NCBI GenBank assembly: GCA_964547975.1
Contig: CAZJRM010000001.1
Coordinates: 8,742 to 72,741, forward strand
Origin: CAYJPV01 sp964547975
GTDB lineage: Bacteria > Acidobacteriota > Vicinamibacteria > Vicinamibacterales > JAKQTR01
DNA: 64,000 bases
Direction of reading: 5' to 3'
Part shown: piece by piece, positions 49,288-57,668 of the stretch
Numbering within the stretch: position 1 is the stretch's first letter
Layout of the letters: each line of letters begins with the position of its first letter
Notes under the pieces: model-generated
Database searches by the model: none
Seen by the model: only the letters and a program-made list of their open reading frames with translations
Told to the model about the DNA's origin: nothing
Position numbers and translations under genes: made by a program

Positions 49288-51624
49288 ATGGTGTCCATCC
49301 CCAGGGACCGGCGCGGCCTCACGGCCTGGTGGCCGGCCCTCGCGCTCGCGGCGATCTTCCTGGCCGCCCACCTTCCGTTCCTCGCTTCGACCCTCGAAGA
49401 CGTCGATTCGATCAACTTCGCCCTCGGTGTCCGCGACTTCGATCCGGGCCAGCACCGGCCGCATCCGCCGGGCTACCCGGTCTATATTGCCCTGGCGAAG
49501 GTTGCCCGCCTCGTCCTGAGCGAGCCGCACGCCCTGGCGGTGTGGGCCGCGCTGTTCGGTGCGCTGGCCGTGTTCCCGCTGTGGCGGTTCTACCAGGCGC
49601 TCGACGATCTCGAGGCGGGGCCGAACGAGACGTCGGGGCCGGCATCGCGATGGTCGGTGGCGTGGCTGGCCACGCTGGTCGCGGCGGTGTCGCCGTTGTA
49701 CTGGATGACGGCCGTGCGACCCATGAGCGATAGTGTCGGCCTGGCCGCGTCGCTCCTGGGCCAGGCGCTCCTGGCGACAGCGTTCGTCCGGCAGTTTCGC
49801 GATATTCCAGCGGCGGGGGCGCGGCTCGAATCCTCCGTCGTGGCGCCGTCGGCGCGCCTCATCCTGCTCGGCGCCCTGGTCGCCGGCTTCTCGGTCGGCA
49901 TTCGCTCCCAGGTCCTCTGGCTGACCGCCCCCCTGCTCGTGGTCGTCCTGGTGTCACGGGTCGGCCGCGGCGCCGCCGGGGCATTCATCGGGGCGGTCGC
50001 GTGGTTCGCTGCGGGCGCGCTCCTCTGGTTCGTCCCGCTCATCATCGCCAGCGGAGGGCCATCGGCGTACCTGGCGGCGCTCGGATCGCAGGCTGGTGAG
50101 GACTGGACCGGCGTCGACCTCCTGGTCACGCATCCGACGCCCCGCCGGCTGGCGTTCGGCCTGCTCGACACCTTCATCACGCACTGGGCCGGGCTGGGCT
50201 GGGTGGTCCTCGCCTGTGCGGTCGTTGGCGCCGTGGTCCTGGTCCGGCGTGGACGACGATCGCTCGGCCTGCTCGTGGCCGCCTTTGCCCCCTACGCGGT
50301 ATTCCATCTGCTGTTCCAGGAGTCATTCACCACCCGCTACGCGCTGCCGCTCGTCGTGCCGGTGGCCTACCTCGCCGTGCGAGGCGTCCGGACGCTGGGG
50401 TCCTGGCCGGTCCGCGTCGCCGTCGTGGCGTGCGCGGCGGTGTCCCTCGTGCGCGTGGTGCCGGTGACGGTGCAGTACTCGAGGGTCGGCAGCCCGGCGT
50501 CGCGCGCGATCGCGGACGTGACCGCCGAGGCGGCTCGCAGCGGACCGGTCACGCTTGGCCGGCATTTCATGTTCGCCAGGGCGCTCGAGGCCGAACTCGA
50601 CTCCCCGAACGTCAGCGTGCTCGACAGCCGCCCGAGGGAGGCGTGGCAGGCGCTCTCCCGCCACATGGTGACGGACGGCCGGTCACCGCTCTGGGTGTTC
50701 GTGACGCCCCGCCAGACGAAGATCTCACTCTCCGATCCCCGGTCACGGATCTTGCGGCGGGCCTACCGCTGGCCGTTCGACACCGCCACGTTTCTGGGCG
50801 GCGTGCGACCGGGGAACGTCGACTGGATGGAACTCCGTGACCCGGGGTGGATCGCGCTGGACGGCTGGCACCTGACGCCGGATGCTGCGGGGCTCGCGCA
50901 GGCCACCGGCAAGGGGCTCGGATCGGGACCGATCACGGCCATGCTGCGCCCGCGGCAGGAGGCCGCGGCCGTACTCGTTGGCGGGCGGCATCTCGGGGCG
51001 GCGTCCGATCCCGCGCTCGTCTTCACGCTGCGCCTGGCGGAGCGTGTGATCGACACCTGGACGGTCGCCCCGTCCTCACCGTTCTTCTTGCGGGTGTTGC
51101 CGCTGCCCGCCGGCACGCTCGTGTCGGGCGCGCGCTGGATTCCGCTGACCATCGAGGCGCGTGACTCGGCCACCGGGCGGCATTCGCCGGCCGGTGCCAT
51201 CGAGCAGTTCGACCTGGCTCCGGCCACGGGACTGATGGTCGGGTACGACGCAGGGTGGAACGAACAGGAACTGGAACCGAGGACCGGTCGATCGTGGCGC
51301 TGGTCGAGCGCTCGGTCCGACATGCGGGTCGTGTCGCCGGGCGGCGACGTGGTGCTAAGCATCAGCGGCGAGTCGCCGCTGAAATCCTTCGACCGCCCGT
51401 CGCGGGTGACCGTGCGTGTCGGGGACCGTGTGCTGCTGGACCAGTCCGTGTCCGAGGACTTCGAGTGGGACGTGCGCGTCTCCGGCACGGACCTCGCGGC
51501 ATCCGGCGGCCTCGTGACCGTGACGACGGATCAGACGTTCTCGCCGTACGAACGGGGTGAGAACGCCGATCACCGCACGCTCGGGTTGCGCGTCTTCGGT
51601 GTGTCGATCAGGCCGGCTTCGTAG
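49288..51624 (+). CDS. GT-C fold membrane glycosyltransferase (GT39/ArnT-like)
   Basis: Integral membrane protein of 778 residues. The first loop carries the acidic pair LEDVDSINFALGV (36-48) and HRPHPPGYPVY follows, both typical of polyprenyl-phosphate-dependent GT-C enzymes. About ten helices run to residue 400; the C-terminal 370 residues form a soluble beta-rich domain outside the membrane. Probably transfers a sugar from a lipid carrier to a lipid or protein; target unknown. It starts 13 bases after larE and may share its transcript. Its last 17 bases overlap the convergent methyltransferase gene. Confidence 0.75.
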   Translation: MVSIPRDRRGLTAWWPALALAAIFLAAHLPFLASTLEDVDSINFALGVRDFDPGQHRPHPPGYPVYIALAKVARLVLSEPHALAVWAALFGALAVFPLWRFYQALDDLEAGPNETSGPASRWSVAWLATLVAAVSPLYWMTAVRPMSDSVGLAASLLGQALLATAFVRQFRDIPAAGARLESSVVAPSARLILLGALVAGFSVGIRSQVLWLTAPLLVVVLVSRVGRGAAGAFIGAVAWFAAGALLWFVPLIIASGGPSAYLAALGSQAGEDWTGVDLLVTHPTPRRLAFGLLDTFITHWAGLGWVVLACAVVGAVVLVRRGRRSLGLLVAAFAPYAVFHLLFQESFTTRYALPLVVPVAYLAVRGVRTLGSWPVRVAVVACAAVSLVRVVPVTVQYSRVGSPASRAIADVTAEAARSGPVTLGRHFMFARALEAELDSPNVSVLDSRPREAWQALSRHMVTDGRSPLWVFVTPRQTKISLSDPRSRILRRAYRWPFDTATFLGGVRPGNVDWMELRDPGWIALDGWHLTPDAAGLAQATGKGLGSGPITAMLRPRQEAAAVLVGGRHLGAASDPALVFTLRLAERVIDTWTVAPSSPFFLRVLPLPAGTLVSGARWIPLTIEARDSATGRHSPAGAIEQFDLAPATGLMVGYDAGWNEQELEPRTGRSWRWSSARSDMRVVSPGGDVVLSISGESPLKSFDRPSRVTVRVGDRVLLDQSVSEDFEWDVRVSGTDLAASGGLVTVTTDQTFSPYERGENADHRTLGLRVFGVSIRPAS

Positions 51625-52354
51625 CCCGGCAGAGCAGCGAACTGCCGAACGGCAGCGGCACCCGCCGCTGCACCGCCGCTTCCACACGCAGCATGGCGGA
51701 CAGCACGGCGTTGACCGGTGCCGCCGGGACCGTGATTTCCGCCGTCGCCTCGTCTTCAGGCGCGAATCCGGCGACCCGCTGGGCGAGGCGCACCGCGAGC
51801 ATGGCGGGGAAGATGGCCGCGTTGGTGTAGGAGATCCACTCGACGCCGAACCCCTGCCGCTCCAGCAGGCCGCGCAGGCTGCCGCGCGTGTAGCGGCGCA
51901 CCTCGGCCGAGAGCACCGAGTGATTGCCCTTCAGGAGGGGCATGGCCGCCACGTTCACGATGGCCGAACCGCCCGGCTTGAGGACGCGCCACATCTCCGC
52001 GACCGCGGCACGCTCCACCGCGGGTTCAAGACAGTAGAGCACGTCGAAGGACGTGACGATATCGAATGTCTCCGCCGGAAACGGCACGTCACCGACCGAC
52101 GCGCGGGCCACGCGTGTGAAGCCCTGCGATCTGGCGACGTCGAGTCCCGTCCACGTCAGGTCGAAACCCCACGCCGTCCCGTAAGCCCCGAGGAGGCCGA
52201 GGTTGGCCCCGGTGCCGCATCCGCAGTCCAGCAGGCACAGTCCGGACCTGCCGCGCGCCGCGTCGGCCAGCAGTGGCGTGACGAACCGGCGAAACCCGCG
52301 GAACCAGAAGTGATCGCGCTCGGCGCGTGCGGTGGCTTCGAGCAGTCGGTCCAC
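51608..52354 (-). CDS. Class I SAM-dependent methyltransferase
   Basis: Cytoplasmic protein of 248 residues. SAM motif I is LDCGCGTGA (42-50); DVPFPAETFDIVTSFDVLYCL gives motifs around strand 4, and VLKPGGSAIVNVAAMPLL the post-motif. The opening ARAERDHFWFRGFRRFV is typical of methyltransferases near cell-surface glycan genes. Substrate unknown. Divergent from pal; convergent overlap with the glycosyltransferase gene. Confidence 0.8.
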   Translation of the reverse strand: MDRLLEATARAERDHFWFRGFRRFVTPLLADAARGRSGLCLLDCGCGTGANLGLLGAYGTAWGFDLTWTGLDVARSQGFTRVARASVGDVPFPAETFDIVTSFDVLYCLEPAVERAAVAEMWRVLKPGGSAIVNVAAMPLLKGNHSVLSAEVRRYTRGSLRGLLERQGFGVEWISYTNAAIFPAMLAVRLAQRVAGFAPEDEATAEITVPAAPVNAVLSAMLRVEAAVQRRVPLPFGSSLLCRATKPA

Positions 52355-52487
52355 GCGCGCATTGTACTTCGTGGTGAGTAGTGGTTGACACGGCCGCGGT
52401 CAGCCGATAGAGTCGCGGCATTACTCCCGCGGCGAGCACGCGGCGCCGCGTGTCCTGTTTGCTGATTCCTCTGGAGGTCCTAAGACG

Positions 52488-53063
52488 ATGCACCGCTGGA
52501 CTCGATTGGCCGTTATTGCGGTCGCCTGCCTGGTGGTAGGGCTGTCTGTTTCGTGCGCGAAGAAGGCCCCTGCCGCGGCGCCTGCTCCACCGCCGCCGGC
52601 GCCCACCACTCCGCCACCGCCGCCACCACCACCGCCGCCACCACCACCGCCTCCGGCTCCGGCGCCGAAGCCGCTGACCGAGGACGAGGTGTTTGCCAAC
52701 AAGTCGCTCGACCAGGTGAATGCCGAGAAGCCGCTGCAGGACGTGTCGTACGACTACGACAAGGCCGAGTTGAGCGAGGCGGCACGCGCGGCTCTGCAGA
52801 AGAACGCCGAGTGGCTGCGCCGCTGGCCGAGCACCCGGATCACGATCGAGGGTCACTGCGACAATCGCGGGACCAACGAGTACAACATCGCGCTGGGTGA
52901 CCGGCGCGCGGCCGCTGCCCGCGATTACCTGGTGACGCTCGGGATCCCGACGACGCGGATTCTGTCGGTCTCCAAGGGCGAAGAGTCGCCGTTCTGCACC
53001 GAGGACACCGAGGCCTGCTTCGCGCAGAACCGCCGCGGCCACTTCGTCGTGACGGCAAAGTAG
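52488..53063 (+). CDS. pal: Peptidoglycan-associated OmpA-family lipoprotein (Pal-like)
   Basis: Outer-membrane lipoprotein of 191 residues: lipobox LSVSC (about 19-23), an Ala/Pro linker with 15 consecutive prolines, and an OmpA-like peptidoglycan-binding domain from about residue 85 (VSYDYDKAELSEAARAAL, IEGHCDNRGTNEYNIALGDRRA, RILSVSKGEESPFC). Asp and Arg for diaminopimelate binding are in HCDNRGT and GDRR. TolB, TolA and YbgF are not in the window. CTGGAGG precedes the ATG. Followed by a clear terminator. Confidence 0.9.
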   Translation: MHRWTRLAVIAVACLVVGLSVSCAKKAPAAAPAPPPPAPTTPPPPPPPPPPPPPPPAPAPKPLTEDEVFANKSLDQVNAEKPLQDVSYDYDKAELSEAARAALQKNAEWLRRWPSTRITIEGHCDNRGTNEYNIALGDRRAAAARDYLVTLGIPTTRILSVSKGEESPFCTEDTEACFAQNRRGHFVVTAK

Positions 53064-53075
53064 GGTACGAAGGAA

Positions 53076-53104
53076 GGGCCGTCGAACATGGTGTTCGACG
53101 GCCC
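53076..53104 (+). terminator. Hairpin terminator after pal
   Basis: GGGCCGTCGAACA (53076-53088) and TGTTCGACGGCCC (53092-53104) are perfect 13-base arms around TGG, 12 bases after the pal stop codon. No T-run follows. It may also serve the opposing pyrF message. Confidence 0.75.
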
Positions 53105-53108
53105 GTCG

Positions 53109-53176
53109 TGTGTCGGTCGGCTCTCGGCGTTCGGCCCTCGGCCTCGTCCTTCACGCCTCCCGCCTCTTCCCTATCC
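53109..53176. repeat. Heptamer-type repeat, complementary orientation
   Basis: Pyrimidine-rich units CGGCTCT, CGGCGTT, CGGCCCT, CGGCCTC and then CGCCTCC, CGCCTCT, TCCCTAT: the complement of the AGCCGAG, GAGGCGA and AGGGAAT units seen in other arrays. It fills the pal-pyrF gap. Confidence 0.6.
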
Positions 53177-53896
53177 CCTGATCTCCGCGTTCAAGGCTTC
53201 CGCTGCGGCGCGCGGATCGGCGGCGGCCACGATGGGACGTCCCACGACAATGTAACTCGCGCCCGCTCGCACGGCATCCCCGGCGCTCAGGGTTCGCGCC
53301 TGGTCGTCCTTCGGCCTGGCGCCTTCCGGCGAGGCCGGCCTGATGCCGGGCGTGACGAGGATGAAGTCGTGTCCGCAGGCCCGGCGCACCTGGCCGATTT
53401 CCTGCGGCGACGCGACGACGCCATCGAGGCCCGCGTCTTGCGCCAGGCGGGCGAGGGCGTCGACTTGATCGACCACCGGGCGTGTCACGCCGATCGAACC
53501 GAGGGTGGCCTGGTCGAAACTCGTGAGCACCGTGATGGCGATCACCAGCGGCGCGGTGTGGCCGGCCCTGGCCGCGGCGTCGTGCGCCGATTCGCGCGCG
53601 GCGCGCATCATCGCGGCGCCGCCCGCGGCGTGGACGTCGAAGAGCCACACGCCCAGGCGGGCCGCCTCGGCGGCCGCGCCGGCGACGGTATTCGGGATGT
53701 CGTGGTACTTCAGGTCGAGGAACACGCGGAGCCCCGTGTCGACGAGCTGGGACACGATCCGCGGCCCCGCCGCCGTGAAGAGCTGGCTGCCGACCTTCAC
53801 GGCGCCGACAGCCCCCCGGAGGGTATCGGCCAGGGCGAGCGCGCGATCGGCGCTGTCGACATCGAGCGCGACAATGATGCGGTTGTCGTCGGTCAT
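53171..53896 (-). CDS. pyrF: Orotidine 5'-phosphate decarboxylase
   Basis: Last step of UMP synthesis. The DxKxxD catalytic array reads LDLKYHDIPNT (about 80-90); VALDVDSADRAL and LVTPGIRP complete the barrel signatures, and the C-terminal VVGRPIVAAADPRAAAEAL binds phosphate. Length 241. Last gene of the leftward pyrK-pyrD-pyrF unit, 24 bases after pyrD. Confidence 0.95.
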   Translation of the reverse strand: MTDDNRIIVALDVDSADRALALADTLRGAVGAVKVGSQLFTAAGPRIVSQLVDTGLRVFLDLKYHDIPNTVAGAAAEAARLGVWLFDVHAAGGAAMMRAARESAHDAAARAGHTAPLVIAITVLTSFDQATLGSIGVTRPVVDQVDALARLAQDAGLDGVVASPQEIGQVRRACGHDFILVTPGIRPASPEGARPKDDQARTLSAGDAVRAGASYIVVGRPIVAAADPRAAAEALNAEIRG

Positions 53897-53920
53897 TCGG
53901 ACGGTACCTCGCTGGCGGGA

Positions 53921-54841
53921 TCAGGCCCGCGGCGGAATCTCGATCGACCCCACGAGATCGCCAACCCGCGCGATGCCGTGGCGTGTCATGTACTCCGTCA
54001 GCCCGGCCGTCAGCTTGGGCCAGATGAACGGATCGGTGAAGGTGGCGGTCCCGACCTGGACGGCCGAGGCGCCGGCAATCATGAACTCGATCGCGTCACG
54101 CGCGCTGGCAATCCCGCCCATGCCGATGACCGGGATCGTCACGAGCTTCGCGCACTCGTAGACCATGCGGACCGCAATGGGCCGGATCGCCGGCCCGCTG
54201 AGCCCGCCCATCACGTTCGTGACCTTCGGCCGCCGCGTCTCGACGTCGATGACCATCGCCAGGAACGTGTTGACGAGCGACACGGCGTCCGCGCCCGCAT
54301 CTTCTGCCGCCTTGGCGAACGACGAGACACTGGTGACGTTCGGGGTGAGCTTGGGGATCAGGGGCAGCCGCGTCACACGACGCACGGCGCTCACGACGTC
54401 GAACGTGCTCGTCAGGCTGCAGCCGAACTGGATCCCGCCTTCCTTGATGTTCGGGCAGGAGATGTTGAGCTCGAGCGCGTGGACGCCGTCCACATCCGAC
54501 AGGATGCGCGCCAGCTCGACGTACTCGTCGAGCGAACTTCCGCAGATGTTGACGATGACCGTGGCGCCGAGGCGGCGCAGCTCGGGCATCTTGTCGTCGA
54601 TGAACGGCCGGACGCCGATGCCCTGCAGCCCGATGGCATTCAACATGCCGGATGGTGTCTCGACTACCCGAGGCGGCGGGTGCCCTTCCCTCGGGTTGAG
54701 GTACAAGCCCTTGACGGCAATGCCGCCGAGGCTGGCGAGGTCGACGAGGTGCGCGTACTCGACGCCGTAGCCAAAGCAGCCGCTGGCGGCGATGAACGGA
54801 TTCCGCAGGTGGAGCGAGCCGATTGTGACGCTGAGGTCCAC
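53921..54841 (-). CDS. pyrD: Dihydroorotate dehydrogenase, class 1B catalytic subunit
   Basis: Oxidises dihydroorotate to orotate with electrons passed to NAD via PyrK. FNPFIAASGCFG-like opening (RNPFIAASGCFGYG), ELNISCPNIKEGG, VNTFLAMVIDVETRRP and GMGGIASARDAIEFMIAGA are typical class 1B. I chose the GTG at 54841 (VDLSVTIGSLHL), two bases after the pyrK stop, giving 306 residues; the frame stays open upstream as a shadow of pyrK. Cytoplasmic, forms a PyrD2K2 complex. Confidence 0.94.
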   Translation of the reverse strand: MDLSVTIGSLHLRNPFIAASGCFGYGVEYAHLVDLASLGGIAVKGLYLNPREGHPPPRVVETPSGMLNAIGLQGIGVRPFIDDKMPELRRLGATVIVNICGSSLDEYVELARILSDVDGVHALELNISCPNIKEGGIQFGCSLTSTFDVVSAVRRVTRLPLIPKLTPNVTSVSSFAKAAEDAGADAVSLVNTFLAMVIDVETRRPKVTNVMGGLSGPAIRPIAVRMVYECAKLVTIPVIGMGGIASARDAIEFMIAGASAVQVGTATFTDPFIWPKLTAGLTEYMTRHGIARVGDLVGSIEIPPRA

Positions 54842-54843
54842 CG

Positions 54844-55662
54844 TTACTCCCAGATGATCGCGTCGCCGCTGAAGACCGGACCGTTGACGCACGACCGGAC
54901 GAAGTGCCCCTCGGGCGAGCCGTCCCGCACCCGCACCACGCAGCTGTAGCACCCGCCGAGGCCGCACCCCATGATCCGCTCGGTGGACACCTGCGACGGG
55001 CGTCCGTGCCCGGCTGCCAGCGCGGCGACCGCCTTCAGCATGGGTTCGGGGCCGCACGCGAACAGCGTGACGGGCGCGTCGGCCGGACGGGCGTCGAGAT
55101 CCCGGGCGAGCGGACGCGTGACGCGGCCGTGCACCCCGCGGCTGCCGTCCTCGGTGGCGAGTTCGAGGCGGACACCGCGGCTCGCGAACCAGTCCAGGTA
55201 GAACAGGTCGCGGTCGGTGCGTCCGCCGTAATACAACACCGCCGGCACGCCGGCGGCTTGCGCGGCTTCGGCAAGCGCGGCGAACGGCGCGAGGCCGACG
55301 CCGCCGGCCACCATCCACGCCTCGGCGGGTGGGACCGGCAGCTCGAATGGCGTACCGAGCGGGCCGAGGCAAGCGAAGCGGTCGCCCGCGCGCGCATCGT
55401 AGAGCCGCGAACTTCCCGGACCGACCCGCTTGATCAGCAGCGAGATCGCGACCGCGTCGCCGGCGGGCGACCGGAGGATCTCGAAGACCGAGAACGGGCG
55501 CCGAAGCAGCGGGTCCGTGCCGGTGGTCGTACGCACCATCACGAACTGGCCCGGCCGCGCGGACGCGGCGATCGGCGGGACCGAGAGCACGAGCACGTTG
55601 TAGTCGGGTGACAACCGGGTGTTGCTCGCCACCTCGGCGTCGATGTCGACCGGGACGACCAT
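54844..55662 (-). CDS. pyrK: Dihydroorotate dehydrogenase electron-transfer subunit
   Basis: FAD and 2Fe-2S subunit of the class 1B enzyme, 272 residues. PGQFVMVRT and RRPFSVFEI bind FAD; MVAGGVGLAPFAAL is the NAD-binding glycine loop; the cluster cysteines are in MGCGLGGCYSCVV plus a later RSCVNGP. It leads pyrK-pyrD-pyrF. An extended -10 lies only seven bases before the ATG, so the message is probably leaderless. Confidence 0.94.
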   Translation of the reverse strand: MVVPVDIDAEVASNTRLSPDYNVLVLSVPPIAASARPGQFVMVRTTTGTDPLLRRPFSVFEILRSPAGDAVAISLLIKRVGPGSSRLYDARAGDRFACLGPLGTPFELPVPPAEAWMVAGGVGLAPFAALAEAAQAAGVPAVLYYGGRTDRDLFYLDWFASRGVRLELATEDGSRGVHGRVTRPLARDLDARPADAPVTLFACGPEPMLKAVAALAAGHGRPSQVSTERIMGCGLGGCYSCVVRVRDGSPEGHFVRSCVNGPVFSGDAIIWE

Positions 55663-55669
55663 GGCGCTC

Positions 55670-55678
55670 AGTATAACA
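55670..55678 (-). promoter_or_regulatory. Extended -10 promoter of pyrK-pyrD-pyrF
   Basis: TGTTATACT on the minus strand (TGn plus TATACT). Seven bases separate it from the pyrK ATG, which places the transcript start at or within a base or two of the start codon. There is no ribosome site. On the other strand TAGAGT at 55720-55725 lies nine bases before the next gene in the same way. Confidence 0.55.
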
Positions 55679-55734
55679 ACTCACGCCCCATGTCCCATGC
55701 CCCTGCCTCCGTTGTGCGGTAGAGTATCGTCGAG

Positions 55735-57468
55735 ATGCGCTACGCGAGGATGCTCACAAACGCGATGCTGGGCGGCTTCGCCTTGGCCGCCTACCTGACG
55801 ATGCTCGTCCTGCATCTCAATCCGCGGTATCCGCTCGGGGCGATGCCCTACCTGGCCGGGACGCTGGTGGCCTCGTACGGGCTCAACATCACCGCGGCCT
55901 TCTACGGCCTGATCGTCCTTCGGCAGCTGCTGTCGACCGAAGTCCTGTCGCCCGGGTGGATCAGCTACCGGTTTCTCGTCTGGCTCTCGGCGGTCGCGAC
56001 CACGCTGGGCACCGCGCTCATGTGGGCGAACCTCCGCGGCTTTCGCAACGTCCTGAGTGAGCCGTCGGTCCGGCGCATGGCCGGCGCGGCCGCGGCCCTG
56101 ACGCTGTGCGCGGCCATCTGCATCGTACTGGTCGTCATCCACCGCGTGTCCGGTCGGCGCAGCACCAAGGGGCGCGCGGCCGTCCTCGGGGTCACGATGA
56201 TCGCGTCGATGGCCGTGCCGCTGACGTTACGAGGGCCCGGCATCGGGGCGGGCCGGCCGGCCCGCGTGCCCCCGCCGATGGCCGCCATCGGGCCCGCGTC
56301 ATCCGACGCCCGAGTCGTCGTCGTGGCCCTGGAAGGCGCGTCGCTCGACATCATCGTCCCGGCGGCCGCCCAGGGCCGGCTGCCGCACCTCGCCCGCATC
56401 CTGCAGTCCGGCGCGTGGCTGCACATGGCCACGATCAAGCCGACCCAGCCGAGCACCGTCTGGACCGCGGCCGCGACGGGCAAGCTGCCCGTCCGCAACG
56501 GCGTCCGCTCGGCGGCGACGTACTTCCCCATCGGCAGCCGCGACGGCCTCGAGATGCTGCCGGACTACTGTTTTGCCCACGCCCTCGTGCGGTTCGGATT
56601 CGTGACCGAGCGGGCACACGAGAGCGGTGACCTGGCGGCCCTGCCGCTGTGGAGCATCCTGTCGAACCAGGGCGTGAGCGTCGGCGTCGTGAACTGGTCG
56701 GTCACGCAGCCGGCCAGGCCCGTACTGGGGTACCTGGTCTCGGATCGGTTCAAGGCCGGCTTCGAGGCCTCGCTCGAGCTGATCGGCTCGAACGCCATCT
56801 GGCCGCGCGAGGCCGTGACGACGGCCGTGGCGGCGGCCCAGCGGCGTCCGGCCGCCGACGGGCGGCCGGCGGCGCAGCCGCTCAAAGCCCCGGCCGCCGC
56901 GCGGTGCGAAGCGGATCGCATCTTCGATCGGATGACCGGTGACCTCGAAACGCAGATGCCCGCCCGGTTCCGTGCCGTGCGCTACGAGTGTCTGAACGCG
57001 GTCGGGCAGTTCTACCTGCGCTTCACCGTGCCGGGGGCGTTCGGTGACGTGACGGAAGAAGAACTACGCCGCTTCGGAGGCGTTCTCACCTCGCAGTACA
57101 TCAACGCGGACACGATCGTCGGGCGCGAGTTGGACGCCCTCCGTCCCGGTGACCTGCTCATGGTCGTGTCGGGCTACGGCGTCGAGCCTCTCGACCCTGG
57201 CAAACGGCTGCTGGAACGCCTCATGGGGAATCCCGACCTGACGGGAACCCACGAACGCGCGCCCGACGGATTCCTGATGGCGTTCGGCACGGAAGTGAAG
57301 CCCGGCCACTACCCGCGGTCGTCGATCGTCGACCTCGCGCCAACCCTGCTGTACTACCTCGGCCTGCCGGTCGGCCGCGACATGGACGGCTACGCCCGGA
57401 CGGACCTCTTCCATCGCACGTTCACCGACGCCCGTCCGATGACGTTCATTCCCACGTACGAAAGATAG
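55735..57468 (+). CDS. Membrane protein with an alkaline-phosphatase-fold domain lacking metal ligands
   Basis: Protein of 577 residues. Five helices lie in the first 165 residues; from about 190 on there is an alkaline phosphatase/phosphodiesterase superfamily domain. The nucleophile block KPTQPSTVWTAAATGK (235-250) and GTHERAPDGFLMAFG near 503 are present, as is SSIVDLAPTLLYYLGLPVGRDMDG. But the first metal-binding block, normally GLDGA, reads ALEGA (E200), and the usual SDHGF block reads SGYGVEP (about 477), so an Asp and a His ligand are gone. It may be a pseudoenzyme or use a changed site. TAGAGT lies nine bases before the ATG, suggesting a leaderless message. Confidence 0.72.
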   Translation: MRYARMLTNAMLGGFALAAYLTMLVLHLNPRYPLGAMPYLAGTLVASYGLNITAAFYGLIVLRQLLSTEVLSPGWISYRFLVWLSAVATTLGTALMWANLRGFRNVLSEPSVRRMAGAAAALTLCAAICIVLVVIHRVSGRRSTKGRAAVLGVTMIASMAVPLTLRGPGIGAGRPARVPPPMAAIGPASSDARVVVVALEGASLDIIVPAAAQGRLPHLARILQSGAWLHMATIKPTQPSTVWTAAATGKLPVRNGVRSAATYFPIGSRDGLEMLPDYCFAHALVRFGFVTERAHESGDLAALPLWSILSNQGVSVGVVNWSVTQPARPVLGYLVSDRFKAGFEASLELIGSNAIWPREAVTTAVAAAQRRPAADGRPAAQPLKAPAAARCEADRIFDRMTGDLETQMPARFRAVRYECLNAVGQFYLRFTVPGAFGDVTEEELRRFGGVLTSQYINADTIVGRELDALRPGDLLMVVSGYGVEPLDPGKRLLERLMGNPDLTGTHERAPDGFLMAFGTEVKPGHYPRSSIVDLAPTLLYYLGLPVGRDMDGYARTDLFHRTFTDARPMTFIPTYER

Positions 57469-57563
57469 GGAATAGGGAACAGGCGATAGGGAAGAGGGAA
57501 AGGGAAGAGGCGAGGGGCGAGAGGCGAGAGGCGCAAGCCGAGAGCCGAGAGCCGAAAGCCGTG
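57466..57563. repeat. Degenerate heptamer array upstream of the pyr operon
   Basis: Starting in the stop codon of the preceding gene, about 14 units with period seven (one six-base unit) change stepwise: TAGGGAA, TAGGGAA, CAGGCGA, TAGGGAA, then GAGGCGA types, then GAGCCGA, GAGCCGA, AAGCCGT. Consensus NAGSSRA. Confidence 0.8.
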
Positions 57564-57569
57564 TATACT
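57564..57569 (+). promoter_or_regulatory. Probable -10 element of pyrR-pyrB-pyrC-pyrE
   Basis: TATACT preceded by TG at the 3' edge of the heptamer array. Transcription from it would begin near 57576, exactly at the start of the PyrR-binding hairpin. Confidence 0.5.
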
Positions 57570-57574
57570 GTAAT

Positions 57575-57612
57575 CGCTCTTTAACTGCGGCCCTGTGAGG
57601 CCGCGAAGAGGT
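57575..57612 (+). ncRNA. PyrR-binding hairpin (anti-antiterminator) of the pyr leader
   Basis: The RNA CGCUCUUUAA-CU-GCGGCC-CUGUGA-GGCCGC-GAAGAG forms a lower stem CUCUU/AAGAG (57577-57581 with 57606-57610), an internal loop, and an upper stem GCGGCC/GGCCGC (57587-57592 with 57599-57604) closed by CUGUGA. The terminal loop fits the known PyrR recognition consensus UCCNGNGAGG closely, and CUUUAA...GAAGAG matches the lower part seen in Bacillus leaders. It lies 120 bases before pyrR. Confidence 0.8.
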
Positions 57613-57668
57613 GCACGTGATCCCTTCCAGCTATTCGTCCTTCCGACCCATTCACCGCGTTCGTCCGT

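Noticed and set aside
57466..57563. Possible CRISPR array
   Set aside because: Units are seven bases with no spacers; no cas genes in the window.
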